A stretch of DNA of 64,000 nt from Photobacterium frigidiphilum (lineage in GTDB: Bacteria > Pseudomonadota > Gammaproteobacteria > Enterobacterales > Vibrionaceae), in assembly GCF_003025615.1 (NCBI RefSeq), contig NZ_PYMJ01000004.1, positions 208,185-272,184 of the forward strand, read 5' to 3'. Positions 63,894-64,000 of the stretch are shown one piece after another (position 1 is the first letter of the stretch; each line of letters starts with the position of its first letter). A model generated the notes under the pieces. The model had not been told where the DNA came from and searched no databases. It saw nothing but the letters and a program-made list of their open reading frames with translations. Position numbers and translations under genes: made by a program.

Positions 63894-64000
63894 GATCGCT
63901 CAATAACACTGATGCCGATCAGCCAATACCATTCATGGCGATCACCTAATAACATCGATGCCGATCACTTTGGTTAAAAATGTTATTGAGCGATCGACTT
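63894..64000. mobile_element. Probable insertion-sequence end with 23-bp tandem repeats
   Basis: GATC recurs at 63894, 63917, 63940 and 63963, exactly 23 bp apart, each inside a unit like aataaca-(t/c)gatgccgatca. An inverted copy, tgttattgagcgatcg (63981-63996), mirrors cgatcgctcaataaca (63893-63908). Multiple short terminal repeats of this kind are typical of transposase-binding ends, for example of IS21-type elements; the family is a guess, because the transposase would lie past the edge. Confidence 0.55.

Overview
The window reads as chromosomal DNA of a marine gammaproteobacterium of the family Vibrionaceae, most likely Photobacterium. This rests on recognisable orthologues and Vibrionaceae-type families (YbiT, HrpA, Gsk, EfpL, PpsA/PpsR, MalZ, a DUF3334/DUF3802-type locus), AT-rich base use, and a dispersed palindromic repeat of a kind I associate with Vibrio/Photobacterium genomes. 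The mix of accessory metabolism, chemotaxis and cold-shock genes, with no ribosomal RNA, tRNA or ribosomal protein gene, resembles a second chromosome. Genus and replicon are inferences.

Layout. 1-8.3 kb: end of a hybrid sensor kinase, anmK (cell-wall recycling), malZ (maltodextrin), a DUF4174 secreted protein, a LysR regulator divergent from kbl-tdh (threonine to glycine and acetyl-CoA). 8.3-13.5 kb: a small surface-polysaccharide island (GT4, GT2, Wzx-like flippase) next to an unusual secreted Tyr/Asp-rich protein. 13.6-18.5 kb: ybiT and yaiI, then merR plus an aldo/keto reductase, then a broken second copy of the ybiT end and yaiI. 18.5-26.3 kb: a secreted ParB-like protein and a signalling block (CheX-like DUF3334 protein, glutaredoxin-like protein, REC-CheC protein overlapping a diguanylate cyclase, DUF3802, chemoreceptor). 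26.3-35 kb: tapT, nagK, rhlE, a lipoprotein, divergent ppsR/ppsA. 35-48 kb: TerB-like protein, AraC regulator, MATE pump, hrpA, a U32-family protein, a cupredoxin, ptsG. 48-57 kb: SDR, BamA/TamA-type barrel protein, VOC and HD proteins, efpL, small lipoproteins and hypotheticals, cheV, and a cold-shock gene with a long leader. 57-64 kb: gsk, DUF2786 protein, a zinc-ribbon hypothetical, two metal-related secreted proteins, an XRE regulator, pgpB, and a mviM homologue cut off at the right edge by what looks like an insertion-sequence end.

Themes. Carbon handling links ptsG, malZ, nagK, anmK, ppsA/ppsR and kbl-tdh. Signalling links the chemoreceptor, CheV, two CheC/CheX-type phosphatase domains and a GGEEF cyclase. 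The clearest non-gene signals are a dispersed palindrome family (at least eight intergenic sites, one 266-bp full copy), the decayed ybiT-yaiI duplication flanking merR and the reductase, a MerR-type operator before the reductase, long hairpins before nagK and ptsG, a 25-codon ORF in the cold-shock leader, a 56-codon gene at 55054-55224, and 23-bp tandem repeats interrupting mviM. Functions come from reading motifs by eye; no database search was run.
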